From: Cyclaneusma minus
Lineage: Eukaryota > Ascomycota > Leotiomycetes > Marthamycetales > Marthamycetaceae
NCBI GenBank assembly: GCA_037179335.1
Contig: JAKZHN010000024.1
Span: forward strand, 310,001-374,000
Length of the DNA: 64,000 nucleotides
Direction of reading: 5' to 3'
The translations under genes were made by a program, and so were the position numbers. Below, in pieces: positions 18,926 to 31,204 of the stretch. Numbering within the stretch: position 1 is the stretch's first letter; the number at the start of each line of letters is the position of its first letter. Under the pieces are notes generated by a model. The model was not told where the DNA came from. It saw only the letters and a list, made by a program, of their open reading frames with translations, and searched no databases.

Positions 18926-21513
18926 ATGCCGCCGCTGAAGATTCGAACCCGTCCTTACAAGGACTTTATGACCCCAGCTCTACATCGGAGATTCAGCAGT
19001 GCTGCGGCTATTGCCCTGACCGTCTGCTACCTCGAATCCATTCTGACCGGCCCATCGTGGAAATCCCGTAAGTCGCCTATCTTCATCATTCTGTCACAAT
19101 CCTTTGCGCGTAGAGCTTCAGCTAACCACCGTACCTCTCAGTCTTCTGGTCATGGTTTCCTCTAGGTATGGTGGGCATCAGAGCATTGCTCCTGTTCATA
19201 TGCGCTTTCGTCGTCCTTCTCCTCCGCGTCGCCCAGCTACATGCCGGGTCGAGAACCACACCTGCTCCCATACACACCTTCATCCAAGATGTCCCAAAAC
19301 GAAATACCCTTCAAACACCTGCATGGTATCTGTTTTCTGCCTGGCTCTGGAGCGAGATCTACATCTTTTCTGCGCCAGCTAGTGCGGAACTTGGATGGAT
19401 TACAACCGGAAAACATTCTGAGCATCTTCCACGACTTAATGAGAAACCGATCTTCCTTATGACCTTCTGCTTGATGTTGGCACTGTCGCAGAGCGTCGTC
19501 CATCTATTCTACGACTACGACCGGGTCAATGTTCCCATCAACAAACCCAAGACTTTGGACCAAGCAGCTCGTCTTGCTGCAGACCCTATGACCCAGTTCA
19601 GGGGTAGGCTTCCGAAAATGGTTCTCGACTGTGTCAGACGCCCTGCGGTCATGTTTGCACCTTGCTCGCTCATATACCACAAATTGGTGAGGAGGTCGGC
19701 ATGGAGTTGGACTTTGACATTTGCGAAAGTGTGGTGGTCTTTGCCGAAATCGAGGGCCATCCCGAACCAAGCGCCATACGGGATCGGACTTATTTGCCAC
19801 GCAATGTACGGTGGTTTCCTGCTCGTCCTAATGTGGGAGATCACGAATGCCGCTTTCTCCGTCTACGTCGCACAGGAGCCCCTCAAGAACGACCGTCCCA
19901 TCACCTACGAGTCCAAAGATCCAAATGGAAGCTTGATCACGGGTCTGAGAGGTGTCAAGCTACAAACCAAGCTGTTTGCCTACTGGGAACTCGCTCACAT
20001 AGCGCAACATTTGCAAGGCCGACGCAAGCAGATATTCGATGACATCGACCGCCCGGGCGGCACGACCTGGTCTCAGATTCTGGCTCTGTGTATTACAACC
20101 ATCAAAGGCATCGACGAGCGCATAGAAGAGTTTGAAAACCCGAGCAAACCAATTCTCGCCGCGATTAATGACCCGCTACCAAGACGTCCAAAAGTCGGCC
20201 GACCACCCAAATCGGACGACAGCATATTTACTGCCCCACCACCGTCGAAAATAGATGCTCTGGGCAAATATGCACAAAAGTACGGCAACGTCAATCCAGG
20301 CTCCCCAATTCCCAAGCAGATAGAGAACGTTGCCCACTTGGCTCGCTCCGCTTTGCCAGCCGATCTTCAGGAAGTCGAGCCACTGGACTTATTCCAAGAG
20401 TTTGCCCGCAAATTCCTAGGCTCGTTCCTTGGATATTTGTTCAGACAAACTTACCGGAGACGCGCAGCTGCCGTGGTGTTGGGACAACCTTATGGCGAGG
20501 CGAGTATTATCGTTGATGCAATTGATGCAATCAGTCGCCTTTCGGTAGTAAGTATGGAGGAAGATTCGTACGGCAATGTTCAGCGAGATCTGCCTTTAAT
20601 TATCAGGACATACACCAATACAATCAAAAAGATTGAGGAGTTCAAGGAGAAGCTGCAGCCGCACTGGACAGATGTCCATGGAGACAGGAAGGCCCCAGAG
20701 GTAGACAGCGTGATTGCAGCCTTGAAAGGCGGCTTGGGCGAGATCATAGGGGTATTTGGAGACTTCAGCAGGGAGCTCGGGATTTCTAAGATCGAGATGA
20801 CCTGGGCAAGGGAAGCGTGCGTGGTGTATGTCCCCCCTCCAGTTGTCGAGGAGCCTCCCGCACGGCCAGCTATGGAGGAGCGACCCGCACCAGCAAGACA
20901 TTCCGGGAGCGACAAGGAGTCTGAAAGGCCCCGGGCGAGAGTCGAGCCATCGACAAGAGATCCAGCCAGAAGAGCTGAGGATGCCGAGCGAGAGAGAAGC
21001 AAGAGAGAGAAAGGCAAAGCCGCTCAAAGAGAAGCAATTGCCGAACCAACACAGGACCCCTTCGTCCCCTCCACAATCGGCGGCTTCGGAGGAACGGCAT
21101 CAGACCCCTTCACCAGCGGCGCATCTCGCGACACGGCACCAGCACCACTATTCACTGAGCGCCAGCGAGAAAAACAGCCAGAGACCGCTTTTACAGAGCG
21201 CCAGCAAGAAAAACAACCCGAAATGGCGCAGCGATTAGAGCGTCCCGAAAGATCAGAGCCTCAGCCTCGCCGAACCAGTTCCCAGCGATCAGACGGATCG
21301 CAGAGAAAGACTGCAACGGTGGTGGTTGAGAATGGCGTGAATGGTACAAGTGACCAGCTTTATCCTGAAGACAGGAAGAGGGCGGAAGAGAAGGAGGCGA
21401 GTCTGAGGAGACGCCAGGAGGGTGCTGAGCGTGCGAGGAGGAGGAGGGCTGAGGAGGCTGAGAGAGCGAGGGCTGCTTCTGGTGGCGACGGGGGTGAGAT
21501 GCGGGAGGTCTGA
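18926..21513 (+). CDS. ndc1: Nucleoporin Ndc1 (nuclear-pore/SPB membrane protein)
   Basis: Exons 18926..19067 and 19142..21513 (GTAAGT donor, CTCAG acceptor, phase 1) give 837 aa. The join restores the segment WKSLFWSWFPLGMVGIRALL. The N-terminal half has several membrane spans: AAIALTVCYLESIL, IRALLLFICAFVVLLLRV, AWYLFSAWLWSEIYIF, PIFLMTFCLMLALSQSVVHL, and YGIGLICHAMYGGFLLVLMW. A soluble domain follows. From about residue 590 the chain is a low-complexity charged region rich in Arg, Glu and Pro (ERPRARVEPSTRDPARRAED), with an internal duplication of TERQxEKQPE. Ndc1 anchors the nuclear pore complex in the pore membrane and helps insert spindle pole bodies. The domain order and length fit fungal Ndc1. 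The charged tail is longer than strictly needed and poorly constrained. Confidence 0.85.
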
Positions 21514-23778
21514 TCGTCAAGAAGGCTGACGCGCTGACGCTGAAACGAGGGGGTGGGGTGAAGTGGGAATGTGATGTCTTCAATGTATGAATAGTACTAG
21601 ATTTGCCGCACAGAGAAAAAATGTGCCGTGATAGTACGCTAATGAAAAGAAAAAGTATGATATTGTGTTATTTTTCTTCGGCAATTGCTCTCTCCTTGGA
21701 ACTTCAATTGGCATTACGATATTTCTGAAGTTGGTGCTTTTTGCTGCGCCATCTGTTAGCAGGATGAATGAGAGCCAAGAGTCGCTGGGGTGGGGGTCCG
21801 GGAGCCTGAGAGGCCCTGTAGCCGCTGGTGCCCTGGCGGCGCCGACGCTACGTCGGGGAGCATGAACGTGTTATTCTCAACAGACGGTTTTTGTCGCACG
21901 TCGACATTTTTAGCGGGTTGCTGTTGGAATAAAGTCCCTGCTAGACTGTCTGGTAGTGCGCCGAGAGGTGACACAGTGGGCAGACTTGGCGTTTTGGGTG
22001 GGAGAGTCATGAACATGTACTGATGTTTGCTGTTTGCTGGCTTGGTTGATGCTCAGAAGTGGGGGTGGCCTGATTTCAATGCGAGGATGAAGAGAATTGA
22101 TGTGGTCAGTTGATTACTCGACGCGGGTTTTTGAGAGCTGGCTGTCGGGGATTACAGAGAGCAGGTTGTCTATTGGATTTGTTTTGTAGCTTTGTGCTGG
22201 GGAGTTGTTAACTTTGCTACTAGGAATATACCTTTCGTGAGGTAACTTGGGGTCGTGGATGCTGGAAGGCGACATAGCGAGAGAAAACATGAAGACTACT
22301 CCAGGACAATAGGGGCTGGTATGCCAAGGGTCAAGATGAAGCCACCTGCAACGAAACCAATAGCGCGATGCAGCTTCCAATTTCAGGTAGCTGCTATATG
22401 TGCTGCGTTATCTTAGAACCATCGCTATGGATGGGGCTCCTGCAGGGCTGTGTGGGGGTCGTTAGTTAAGGCACAGGGATGCTTCGCAGTCACATTCGTC
22501 GAGCTCACGTCAGTGTGTTCTATCTGTAACTATCTGTATTTGTAAGTTCTGCAGATATTGGTTATATACCGGGCTAAAATTAGTCCGGGACAAAAAAAGT
22601 TAATCCGGTTCGTAGGAAACACGTTCAACCGCAAAACAGGGGATTAACGCAGATATTTCTATAACAAAACTTTGATTTCCCTAATCGCCCTCTCTCGGGC
22701 CCTTTTTCGGGCCTAGCTTTTTCTAATTTAAGCTTTTATTTAAAATCAACATTTGAGCAAAATTCCAAATATATCTGAGCTATGTAAAATCCAGATAATA
22801 TTTGTATTTGGATATTAGCTCAGATATATAATATCTGTACCAATACATATCTTTTGAACACACTGGCTCACGTACTCGATCTTGTGCAGCGGTTAAGATA
22901 CCTGTATGCAAGTCTCCCGCAACATCGTCGGTTGCTAGTTACTACATTGGTTGTCACTCGTTAGTTGTGAACTTCGATCCTCATCCTGCCACTGCAGCCA
23001 ACCCCGGCGCCGATGCTCAGGAGCCTGGCTAGCCCCCACCCCCCACTCCGCCAAAAACACAGTCAATTACAAAATACCAGAATCCATACCAAAAGCCAGA
23101 GAACTCTCGGAATTCGCTACCAACATCCTGTCACAAACCGAAATCCCAAAGCACAAGCTCAGTCGCCCATCGAGCGTAGGCCGGGAGGCGAGAAACGCCC
23201 ATGTGAGCGAACCAGATCAGATGCTCGACACAGCTGCAAAGCCTGCATGCGCCTCCCGGCAAGTGACCTTTGCAAACCGCACGATAAGTGACGAAGAAGA
23301 CCAGGTGGCGAAATGCTCGACGTGCAACAAAAAAACTTTTGGCAATGTGGCTGGAGAGTCGAGAATGCCGAATTCTCGCTCTGCAGATAAAGCCGAACGG
23401 GGGTTGGTTGATTGAAGGATTTACGAAAAAGCTGCTGCTGTGGGACGCAGGTTGCAAGGCTGAGGTGGCGAAGCGACATTGAAGCGTTATCTACTGCAGT
23501 TTCGTACGCAAGCCTGTACTGCACGGTGAGAGGACCGGATTGCTTGGTTGGTGGCAATCGGTTTTCGCTGAGCGACTGACTGGCTTGAAGGCCTGGAGAG
23601 TCTATGGGATATTTTCCTGATATTGTGGGAAGGTAAAAGGAGCGCAGCTAGGCTTCATCTATTCTACTTACCAGTCACAGAAAGGAAGGATCACATACAG
23701 ACAATTCCACCCTAGCAAATGAACGTCCTCTTGCTGCCAAAAATCCTCCCGTTCCTGCAGAATTGCTCGGCCTCCAGC
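21514..23778. other. Intergenic, partly AT-rich, no supported gene
   Basis: This 2.3-kb region lies between ndc1 and the 3' end of ach1. Open frames near 22951-23557 exist on both strands, but they start at non-ATG codons or lack motifs. 22.5-22.9 kb is AT-rich with hairpin-forming segments, including GGGCTAAAATTAGTCC. At 22886-22940 a sequence faintly resembles a tRNA A-box (TGTGCAGCGGTTAAGA) but has no B-box. Confidence 0.45.
22769..22829. repeat. 13-bp perfect inverted repeat, 35-bp loop, AT-rich
   Basis: ATATATCTGAGCT (22769-22781) and its reverse complement (22817-22829) bracket an AT-rich spacer that itself contains the related words ATCCAGATAAT and GGATATTAG. It is probably a foldback element remnant. 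Confidence 0.5.
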
Positions 23779-25858
23779 CTAGTCCCAGCTCTTCAACTCC
23801 CTCATGCTCCCCTTCTGATCCAGCGCCCTATGCAACTCAAAGCTCTTCCACAGCAAATGCGGTTCATGTCCCCAGCCCCTCCTCATGCACTCAAACTCCG
23901 CCTTGTCAAAGTAGTCCTGCAGAATAGCCCTGTACTCAGGATGCGCACACTTGTTGATAATCACCTTGGCTCGCTCCTTCGGGCTCAGTCCGCGCAGATC
24001 CGCAAGTCCTTGCTCCGTAACCACAACATCCAGATCATGTTCGGTCTGATCTACGTGCGTGCACATGGGGATGATGCATGATACGCCGAGAGGATCGCTC
24101 TTGGAGGGGCGCGTGGAGGGCGTGTGCATGATCGAGTATTTGCTGTTACGCAGGAAATCGGCAGAGCCACCTAGACCGTTTAGCATGCGAGAGCCCATCA
24201 CGCAGGTGCTGTTTGCGTGTGCGTAGATGTCGACTTCGACGGGGGTGTTCATGCCGATGCAGCCCAGGCGACGGATGATTTCAGGCGAGTTGGAGACTTG
24301 TTGGGCGCGAAGAAGTAGCTTGTCGTAGTACTGGTCCCAGTTGTCGTAGAAGCGCTTGAAGCCTTCGGGCGAGAAGCGGATTGAGGTGGCGGTGGCGAAA
24401 TCGAGGCGGCCGGAGTCGAAGAGGTCGAGGAAGGTGTCTTGCAGGACTTCGGTCCAGACCTTGAGATTGCGGAAGTTGGAGTCCGCGAGGCCGCCGATGA
24501 CGGCGTTGGCGATGTTGCCGATGCCTGACTGGAGGGGAAGAAGGTTTTTGGGGAGACGGCCGTGCTTGACTTCATGTTCGAGGAACTAAGTCGATCCATT
24601 AGCAATATTTCAGGCGCGGGATGTATTTACAACTGATCTATGTTCAACGCACCTCAATAATGTTGTTGGCGATCATTTTAGAATTCTCATCAGCCGGTGT
24701 GTTCGGCACAGTCTGATCTTGGTAATCAGACTCGACGACTGCAACAATCTTTTCAGGATCCACAGGAATCGACGTTGTACCAATTCTATCTTCAGGGGCC
24801 ATGATCAAGTACGGTTTCCGGTTTGGTGGGAGACTAGACATTGAAATATCGTGAAGGCCTTCGAATGACGGGATGCTAGTGTTCACTTCAATAATGATCT
24901 GAGTCACTCATTAGCCAATAGCCCGATATATCGAATGCTGGAACAATCGCTATTGAGTTTTGGGCTTCCTACCTTATCAGCCATCTGGATCAGTTCAGGG
25001 GAAGCTCCAACAGAGGCACCAGGTATGATTCCTCCATCCTCAAGGATGGCTGTAGCCTCTACAACCACGACGTCTAATTTCTTGCCATTCTCCCTGTCCT
25101 TGGTGTAGAAACCCTACGCTATGTCAGTCAAAAGTCCTTAACCATGGCGGGACAAGAAACTTACGTAGACCAAGTCACTGGGAAACATGCTCAGATGCTT
25201 GTCGAAGAAGTTAATCTTGCCATTGTTGATACCCTTGGCAATCTGCTTTCCAACTTGATGGGGACTTCGTCGATCAATCATGTCTAGAGCAGCCCATCGG
25301 TTTTCAGTCTATCTAGGATTAGCGAATCTGTGTTTTCACCATGCCTTATGTCTGCTCTACTCACTTCGGCACCAGAGGAAGCTCCGACGAAAAGAGTGTA
25401 CTTAAGCTTTCCTTGCAGGCTGTTCTTCTCAACGTGGTCTGCGAGCATAGTTGGGATTTTCCTGAGCAAGCCACCATTAGTACTAATCTCGATTTGCTGG
25501 AAGCCCGTTCCCAATTCTTTCTCCGCTTGACACTCCATAGATAACCGTCGGGAGCCCTCGAAGTTGTCGATATCCCAGACGAGTATCGATTCCCGGTCGC
25601 GGTGTCTGTAGCGACTGGCATGCCTCCATTTCCCGTGCTCTCCTACCGGAACCCAGCATCCACCCATTCCAGCACAAGCCCGAACAAGGAGAGCCCGACT
25701 TACTTAGGATATCCCACACCCGTAAAGCCACTCCATCCAATATACGCGCCATTAGGAAAATGATGTACCAAATCCTCCGGCCTCGTCAACTTCTTCAGCA
25801 AACTCGGTCTCTTTATGCGGTCCCTCAGAGCCTGAGAGATATGCGTGATGGCCGTCAT
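23779..25858 (-). CDS. ach1: Acetyl-CoA hydrolase / succinate CoA-transferase Ach1
   Basis: Six exons: 25858..25704, 25461..25365, 25308..25165, 25113..24973, 24898..24653 and 24585..23779. Together they give 529 aa, the normal Ach1 length, and all phases close. Landmarks in order are RPSLLKKLTRPEDLVHHFPN, GAYIGWSGFTGVGYPKKIPT across intron 1, ADHVEKNSLQGKLKYTLFVG, TENRWAALDMIDRRSPHQVG, HLSMFPSDLVYGFYTKDRE, LDVVVVEATAI, IIIEVNTSIPSFEG, LPLQSGIGNIANAVIGGL, and the C-terminal signature TEQGLADLRGLSPKERAK. Family members move CoA between acetyl-CoA, propionyl-CoA or succinyl-CoA and short acids in mitochondria, supporting acetate and propionate detoxification. The first intron is the longest (about 240 nt), the rest 51-74 nt. 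Confidence 0.93.
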
Positions 25859-26780
25859 ATTTGCCGCGACAGCGTGTTCGCTCGTAAGAGATAAACCGAG
25901 GTGTTTCGATCAACAGGTTACTGACGGAATCAGCACTCGTTTGCCGGGCTATTCGAGAAGCGTTCGAGGCCAATTGAGTTTGGATCTGAGTCTGGAGGTT
26001 TCCAAGACAAATTTGCTGCGATTGATAGCTCTTCGCCTACGAACTGGATATGGGTTAGCAATCCATCGATTACACGCCGCTCAGGAAAACAGGTCTCAAT
26101 CCCACTCTTCCCCACCACCATCGGAAGTCCTACTCACAAGTCACAAGCTTAAGCGCAAGAAGTCCAGCTCACAGCACACAGCTTTTAAGGCCGAAAGATC
26201 ACAAAATCTGCAGCTGGAATAACACAGATTAAACCAAGTGTTTGGAAATCAATATCGGACAAATGGAAACTGACAAGCAGCAGTTGTTTCGTCTCGTTAC
26301 GTAACTAGATCCTCCCTCGCTGCCCTCAAGCTGTTGTGGGGCCCCCTCAACCCGTTACCCGACATGACGTATCGCGGAGGAGCTGCCGCACCAATCCCCT
26401 CAAATCGACTCGATATGTTCCACGGTACACAACCGTTGCATCCAGCCAAACTTCTACAGACCCAGGAACCGCAGGTCAACGGGCATAAGATTATTTTAGC
26501 AAAAAGGCACGGCCCGTGCCGTGTAAACACTGTAAATGTTGAAGTGACGGGAACGCCCGTACTGCCGGAGATTGGTGCATTGCATGTGGCACGACAGTTT
26601 AACGCCGAGCTTAACACCGCTACATGAGGTCAACGTATTGTTTTTGCAGGACAGACCAGACGAAACATGAGACCTGTGACAGACCTGCCAGACATCCGAG
26701 CTGACAACAGGGCTTGGAAAGTCAAGAAGGAAAGCCAACCCCTTCATCAGCGAGTCTAAAGCTTTAGCGGACCGTTCATA
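25859..26780. promoter_or_regulatory. Divergent intergenic region between ach1 and the NmrA-like gene
   Basis: This 0.9-kb region holds both 5' flanks. It contains the perfect 15-bp palindrome GGCACGGCCCGTGCC (26506-26520), i.e. CGG-N-CCG, the geometry read by some Zn2Cys6 dimers. The palindrome is 261 bp from the NmrA-like start. I see no coding sequence; a nearby open frame has no ATG. Confidence 0.4.
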
Positions 26781-27920
26781 ATGGGTTCGAACTACATCAA
26801 GAACGTTGCCATTGTTGGCGTAGGTGTCCGAAAGCATGTGGCACAGCGCCTTTGACATCACAGCTAACCATAGCCAGGCTGGAGGCAACGTTGGCAAGTA
26901 TTTGACGGAGCATCTGCTCAAGACTGGCAAGCACACCATCACAGCTCTCACACGAGCCGAAAGCCAGAGTACCTTCCCAGAAGGCGTCCAGGTGAAGACC
27001 ATAGACTACAGTAAGACAGAGACGATCATCGATGCGCTCAAAGGTCAAGACGCACTGATCATCACCTTGAGTGGCCGTTCCAACATCAAGGACATCGAAG
27101 AGCAGCTCGTAAATGCTGCTGCCGAGGCCGGCGTGCCATGGATCTTGCCTAATGAGTGGTCCCCAGACACCGCGAACGAGGCAATGGTCCAGGATGTGAT
27201 GGTGTTCCAGCCAAAAGGTGAGCAAAGCACTCTTCATCTGCTGTTTGCAGTTGCTGACCGGAGGGCTTCCCTGTAGTTGCCACCCGCAAGACCGTCGAAT
27301 CCGTGGGCAAGAGCAACTACATCTCCGTGTGCACTGGCTTCTGGTACGAATAAAGCTTGGCCAATCCCGCTGGGTACGGCTTCAACTTCGCCGACAACGC
27401 CGTGACCTTCTTCGATGAAGGCGAAGCTAAGCTCTCGACTTCGACTTGGCCACAGGTCCGGGTGCCATCATCACATGAATCCCAACAGTTAGCTGACAGT
27501 TGCTAGATCAGTCGTGCGATCGCGGCCCTTCTCAGCTTGCCGATCAAGCCGGAAGGCTCGAACAAAGACGCCTGCCTCAACAACCTCAAGAACAAGCTCA
27601 TCTATGTTAATTCTTTCTCGATCAGCCAGAAGGAGATGCTAGCCTCTGTGTGCCGTGTCACTGGTACCAAGGAGAGCGACTGGTCTATCTCCAAGGAACC
27701 CTCTCATGAGCGGTACAACAACGGTCTGAAGGAGATGAAGGAAGGGAAGATGATCGGCTTTGCCAAGATGATGTACACTCGCGTCTTCTATCCTGATGGT
27801 TGCGGCGACTTCGAGCACAACAAGGGAACGCTCAACAGTATGCTCGGTTTGCCGAAGGAGGATATCGATGAGGCGACGGAGGTGGCGATCGAGCGGGCCA
27901 AGAGCGGCGGTGGTCACTGA
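26781..27920 (+). pseudogene. NmrA-like NAD(P)-binding (isoflavone-reductase-like) gene with an in-frame stop
   Basis: Four exons fit: 26781..26819, 26878..27217, 27277..27455 and 27507..27920. They give 324 codons, the family length. The first join recreates the dinucleotide-binding motif VAIVGAGGNVGKYL. Then come HTITALTRAESQSTFP, KGQDALIITLSG and WILPNEWSPD. Exon 3 reads SNYISVCTGFWYE, then TAA (27351-27353), then continues in the same frame with SLANPAGYGFNFADNAVTFF and the conserved STSTWPQ. The residue replaced by the stop is usually aromatic, so one substitution could create it. Everything else, including splice phases, is intact, so the mutation looks recent. A sequencing error, readthrough or an unrecognised intron are alternatives. 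The donor after STSTWPQ (GTCCGG) is weak. NmrA-like proteins act as redox sensors or reductases. Confidence 0.7.
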
Positions 27921-29530
27921 TGCGACATTCGGAGTAGAAGGCAGAGCACTGATGATGCGGCTTCACATCCTCTTCTGGCAGAGGACCTATCCAGCAGGAC
28001 GTCGCTATCGGATCTGACTGGAGCACCGCTTTTCAGGAGATGCCGCTAGTCATACTATATTAAGTCAATCCAATATATTGTTATCACGCTAAAATTGACC
28101 ATTTTATTATTAAAATCTGACAGACGACTGAAAGCCACGCCTGCCGTACCGTCAACCTGGAACCCCTTTCGCTAGCTGCCCCGCTGCACGGGTCCTGACA
28201 CCCACACACCACCCATTGACAGTCTGGAACCCGTCGGCCATGTGCTCAGTGGATCGTGATTAATTCGCCGGCTGTCCATCCGGAGAGTACTACTCCATGA
28301 TGGAAGAGAATAGCATGGAAAACGAGTCATGCCCGCATGACCCTTGCCCTACAAAAATAGCAGGTCTGTCGAAAACCATGTGGAGATCGAGAAAACGGGC
28401 TTGTGGATTCCATCGCTAGCGGCAGTCCGAATTCGGAACTGTCGACAAAAGGAGGCCGCCAAGTCACCCACTCACTACATGTAGTAAATTGCACAAATCA
28501 CAAACGGACCGAAATGAAGTTTAGTTTGAAATCTTTTTCGAATTTTTATTATCTTTTTGGGTATTGGTTTTCTGCATACTTCCCGCGAAATAAGCTCAAC
28601 ATCCTACCAGAACCGGGAGGAATGGACCCCACAAGCCCCTGGAATAGCATATCTTTCCATCCTCCCTCATCGCCCTGGATGCCGCTAACCAAAGACTGCG
28701 CTCTCCCCCATACCAGACACCCGATGTTGTCAATCGGGCCCTGAAAGGGTAATAGCCGCCAAAAAGCAGTTGCCAGATCTCAGTCCGGATAATGCTGCTG
28801 TTCTGCCCCTCCTCCACCCCGCAACACCCATCCCCTTGACTAGCAAATAGGGAACTAGCAATTAGAAGGAAAAAGCAGAGTGCTGCTTGTTTTGCCCACC
28901 CAGTGAGCCCATCCTCCAGCCAGCCAGAATGCCGTGCGTCCGAAAAAGATCCTCTCCGTATGGATACAAGCCGGCCAAGCGCCTTCGTCTAATAATATAT
29001 GTAGTACGGGATTTCCCACCCTTGTCCGTTTTTCCCGTTTGTAGGAAGTAATCCGCCCAGGCCTGGGGTTTTTTCTAGACTCTTCCGTTTTCCCTGGTTC
29101 TTTTCTCTAATGCCTATCCCACTATGCTGCCGTGGTTCCTGCCGTGCCGAGTACACCGAATGATTATGTACAGCGAAATGATTCTGTGAAAAAGGTGGAA
29201 GGAAAGGTGGAAAGAGCGTTGTTTGCTAAGGAGCGTGGGTATCTGATATGGCAGTGAATCGAAGGGAATGACGTGGTGTCAAGTAGGCCGTTAATGTCGT
29301 AAGTCAATGTGAGTTTGTACTGTGATGTGTTGTGGTGTTCGGAGTCGAATCGCCCAGGAAGTCCATGTCCAAGGATTCCACCAAATGGAAGGCTCGGGGT
29401 CAATCAGCGTCAAGACGTCGACTTCTTCCGCTCTCTCTTCGACAGTTGAACCAGCAGAACCAACGGGGTTGCTTGAATCTGAAGCAGAAGCAACAAGGTT
29501 GCCGCGAACAACATCTGAAAGGGGCGGCGC
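27921..29530. other. Gene-free intergenic region
   Basis: This 1.6-kb region holds the 3' flanks of two convergent genes. It has some AT-rich pieces (28530-28570) and pyrimidine-rich pieces (28600-28700). Small open frames lack motifs. I see nothing to annotate. Confidence 0.45.
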
Positions 29531-31204
29531 TCAAGAAGAGACGGATCTTCCGAGGCCGGCAGGAAACTTTTCAGCGAAGAATTTGAAGAGCTTCGCCTTT
29601 TTGCTCGGAGTCCGATGGAGCCTTTGTGGAAGTCGGACCATGGGGCCGACAATGGACTCATCGCCGAGTTGAGGGAATTTGCCTTGGCAACTCGGGCTAT
29701 TCAGCGACGGAATTCGGGTCATGACGTTGGACGGGTTAGGCTCGCCGATGTGGTGTTCGGTGAGTGTCATAATCACATTTCCCGACTTGCTGTTTTCGAC
29801 AGTGTTCTGGATAGTCAAGTCATTGTTGCGGCGCCACTCAGCATCGATCGTAGCCCATTTCTCTTCCGTGAGCTTGTAGGTCTTCGAAGTCACTCCGTAA
29901 TGCTCGCCAGTGCGAACAAGGTGCTTCATGTAGTTGGTCCTGGCAAGCTCCCAGTCTTGGCGGAGTTGGCGCAAAGCTAGGAGATCGCAAACCTCAGGAA
30001 CGTAGGGTTCCGGCTCAATGGTGAAGTTGGCGTGACCAAGCTTGTTGGCCCACTCGTCGTTCTCATCGGCGATAAGCAAGCCTGGTATGTCTGAAGAAGG
30101 AATGAGGTGAGGAGGTCGATTCCGATGCATCGACGCGATTGAGGCTTTATTGCTGAGAGGTGGAGATGGGACACCTGGAAGTTGGGGAGTTGAAGCGTGA
30201 TCGATAGGTGTCGTGGAGAAAGAATGCCGTTCGCCGGGGTCAGCGACCGTGGGTGATTGCAATGGCGACTTGATCAAGATCTGTCTGTCACCTGCAGCGG
30301 GGTCCATCAGAAGGGGTGGGAGTAGTGGAGTTCGTGGTGTTTTGGCGGATTGTTCCTGGGGCTCTTCTGAACATCGGTTCGCTTTGTCGGTATCGATTCT
30401 GTATGAAACTTCATTCTCATCGCCTCCATCGTATATGCTCCTAGTGGGGGTGGGCGGAAGTTGACTTCCACTAAAATGTCGGACCGAATTGGAGACAGAG
30501 GAAGAACGACTCGACGCTGCCCGGGAAGCCGCGCCCTCTCTCTGCTCGTCCCAAATAGCGGGTGCGTTTGGGCCTTTGCGGGAGCGCGACTGCCACTTCC
30601 CTTTGAAGGAAGGGAACCTGGTGCCGAAGCGAGTCGCAATGGTCTGCTTCTTGAACTTCGACTCCAGGTCGATTTCACCGTCAGAAAAGAAACAGTCTAT
30701 CAGGTCGTAATCGACATCGCTCTCACTGGTGGGCAGCTGGGTTGCCGAATGCGCCAAGGCTGATGCTTGGCGATCATAACCTTTTTTAAGTATTAGCCTG
30801 AGCTTCCATGCGACAATCGCAAAGTCCAGTTTTCACTCACAGAAGCAATCCTCGTCATCCGAATCCACCATGTCGAAATCGCTTTCCTGCTCTTCTTTCT
30901 CAAGCGGCTCTTCTTTCACGTCAGGGAGGGATCTTTTATTCGAAGATTTCAAGCCGTTGAATGTCGGGGATGAGGGACTGTCGGCTGCAGGAGTTGCAAG
31001 GTCCATTGATGAAGCTGAGCTGGGATACCGAGTATGACCGCGGTGAGAGAAAGTTGGTGTCACTGGTGAGGGGAAGTCTGAGACTGAGGAGTTCATAGTG
31101 TAGAATGACGATGAAGGGTCGGCATCAGGTCCTTGTAAGCTTTCTCTTCGCCGTCGCTCTTCCACCAACTGGGGCAGAAGCAACGGCTTTAACTGGGGCG
31201 ACAT
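29531..31204 (-). CDS. Conserved fungal Pro/Ser-rich protein of unknown function
   Basis: Two exons (31204..30841 and 30780..29531; donor GTGAGT, phase 1) give 537 aa. The splice yields DSDDEDCFCYDRQASALAHS followed by ATQLPTSESDVDYDLID, typical of a conserved uncharacterised Pezizomycotina family. The N-terminal third is disordered and rich in Ser, Pro and acidic residues (KEEPLEKEEQESDFDMVDSD). The middle is basic and Ser-rich (SRAASSRSSSVSNSVRH). Residues around 390-460 form a more regular folded segment (CDLLALRQLRQDWELARTNY, TYKLTEEKWATIDAEWRRNN) that is probably the conserved core. No catalytic motif is visible. Many S/T-P sites suggest phosphorylation, which is inference. Confidence 0.75.

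Noticed and set aside
22886..22940. Possible tRNA (A-box-like word and a 5-bp stem with a 7-nt loop)
   Set aside because: No B-box and no acceptor stem; not separable from chance.
22951..23557. 154-codon plus-strand and 132-codon minus-strand frames
   Set aside because: The plus frame starts at TTG, the two overlap antisense to each other, and neither has a motif.
26334..26627. 97-codon plus-strand frame upstream of the NmrA-like gene
   Set aside because: It begins at TTG, has no homology I recognise and lies in a divergent promoter region.
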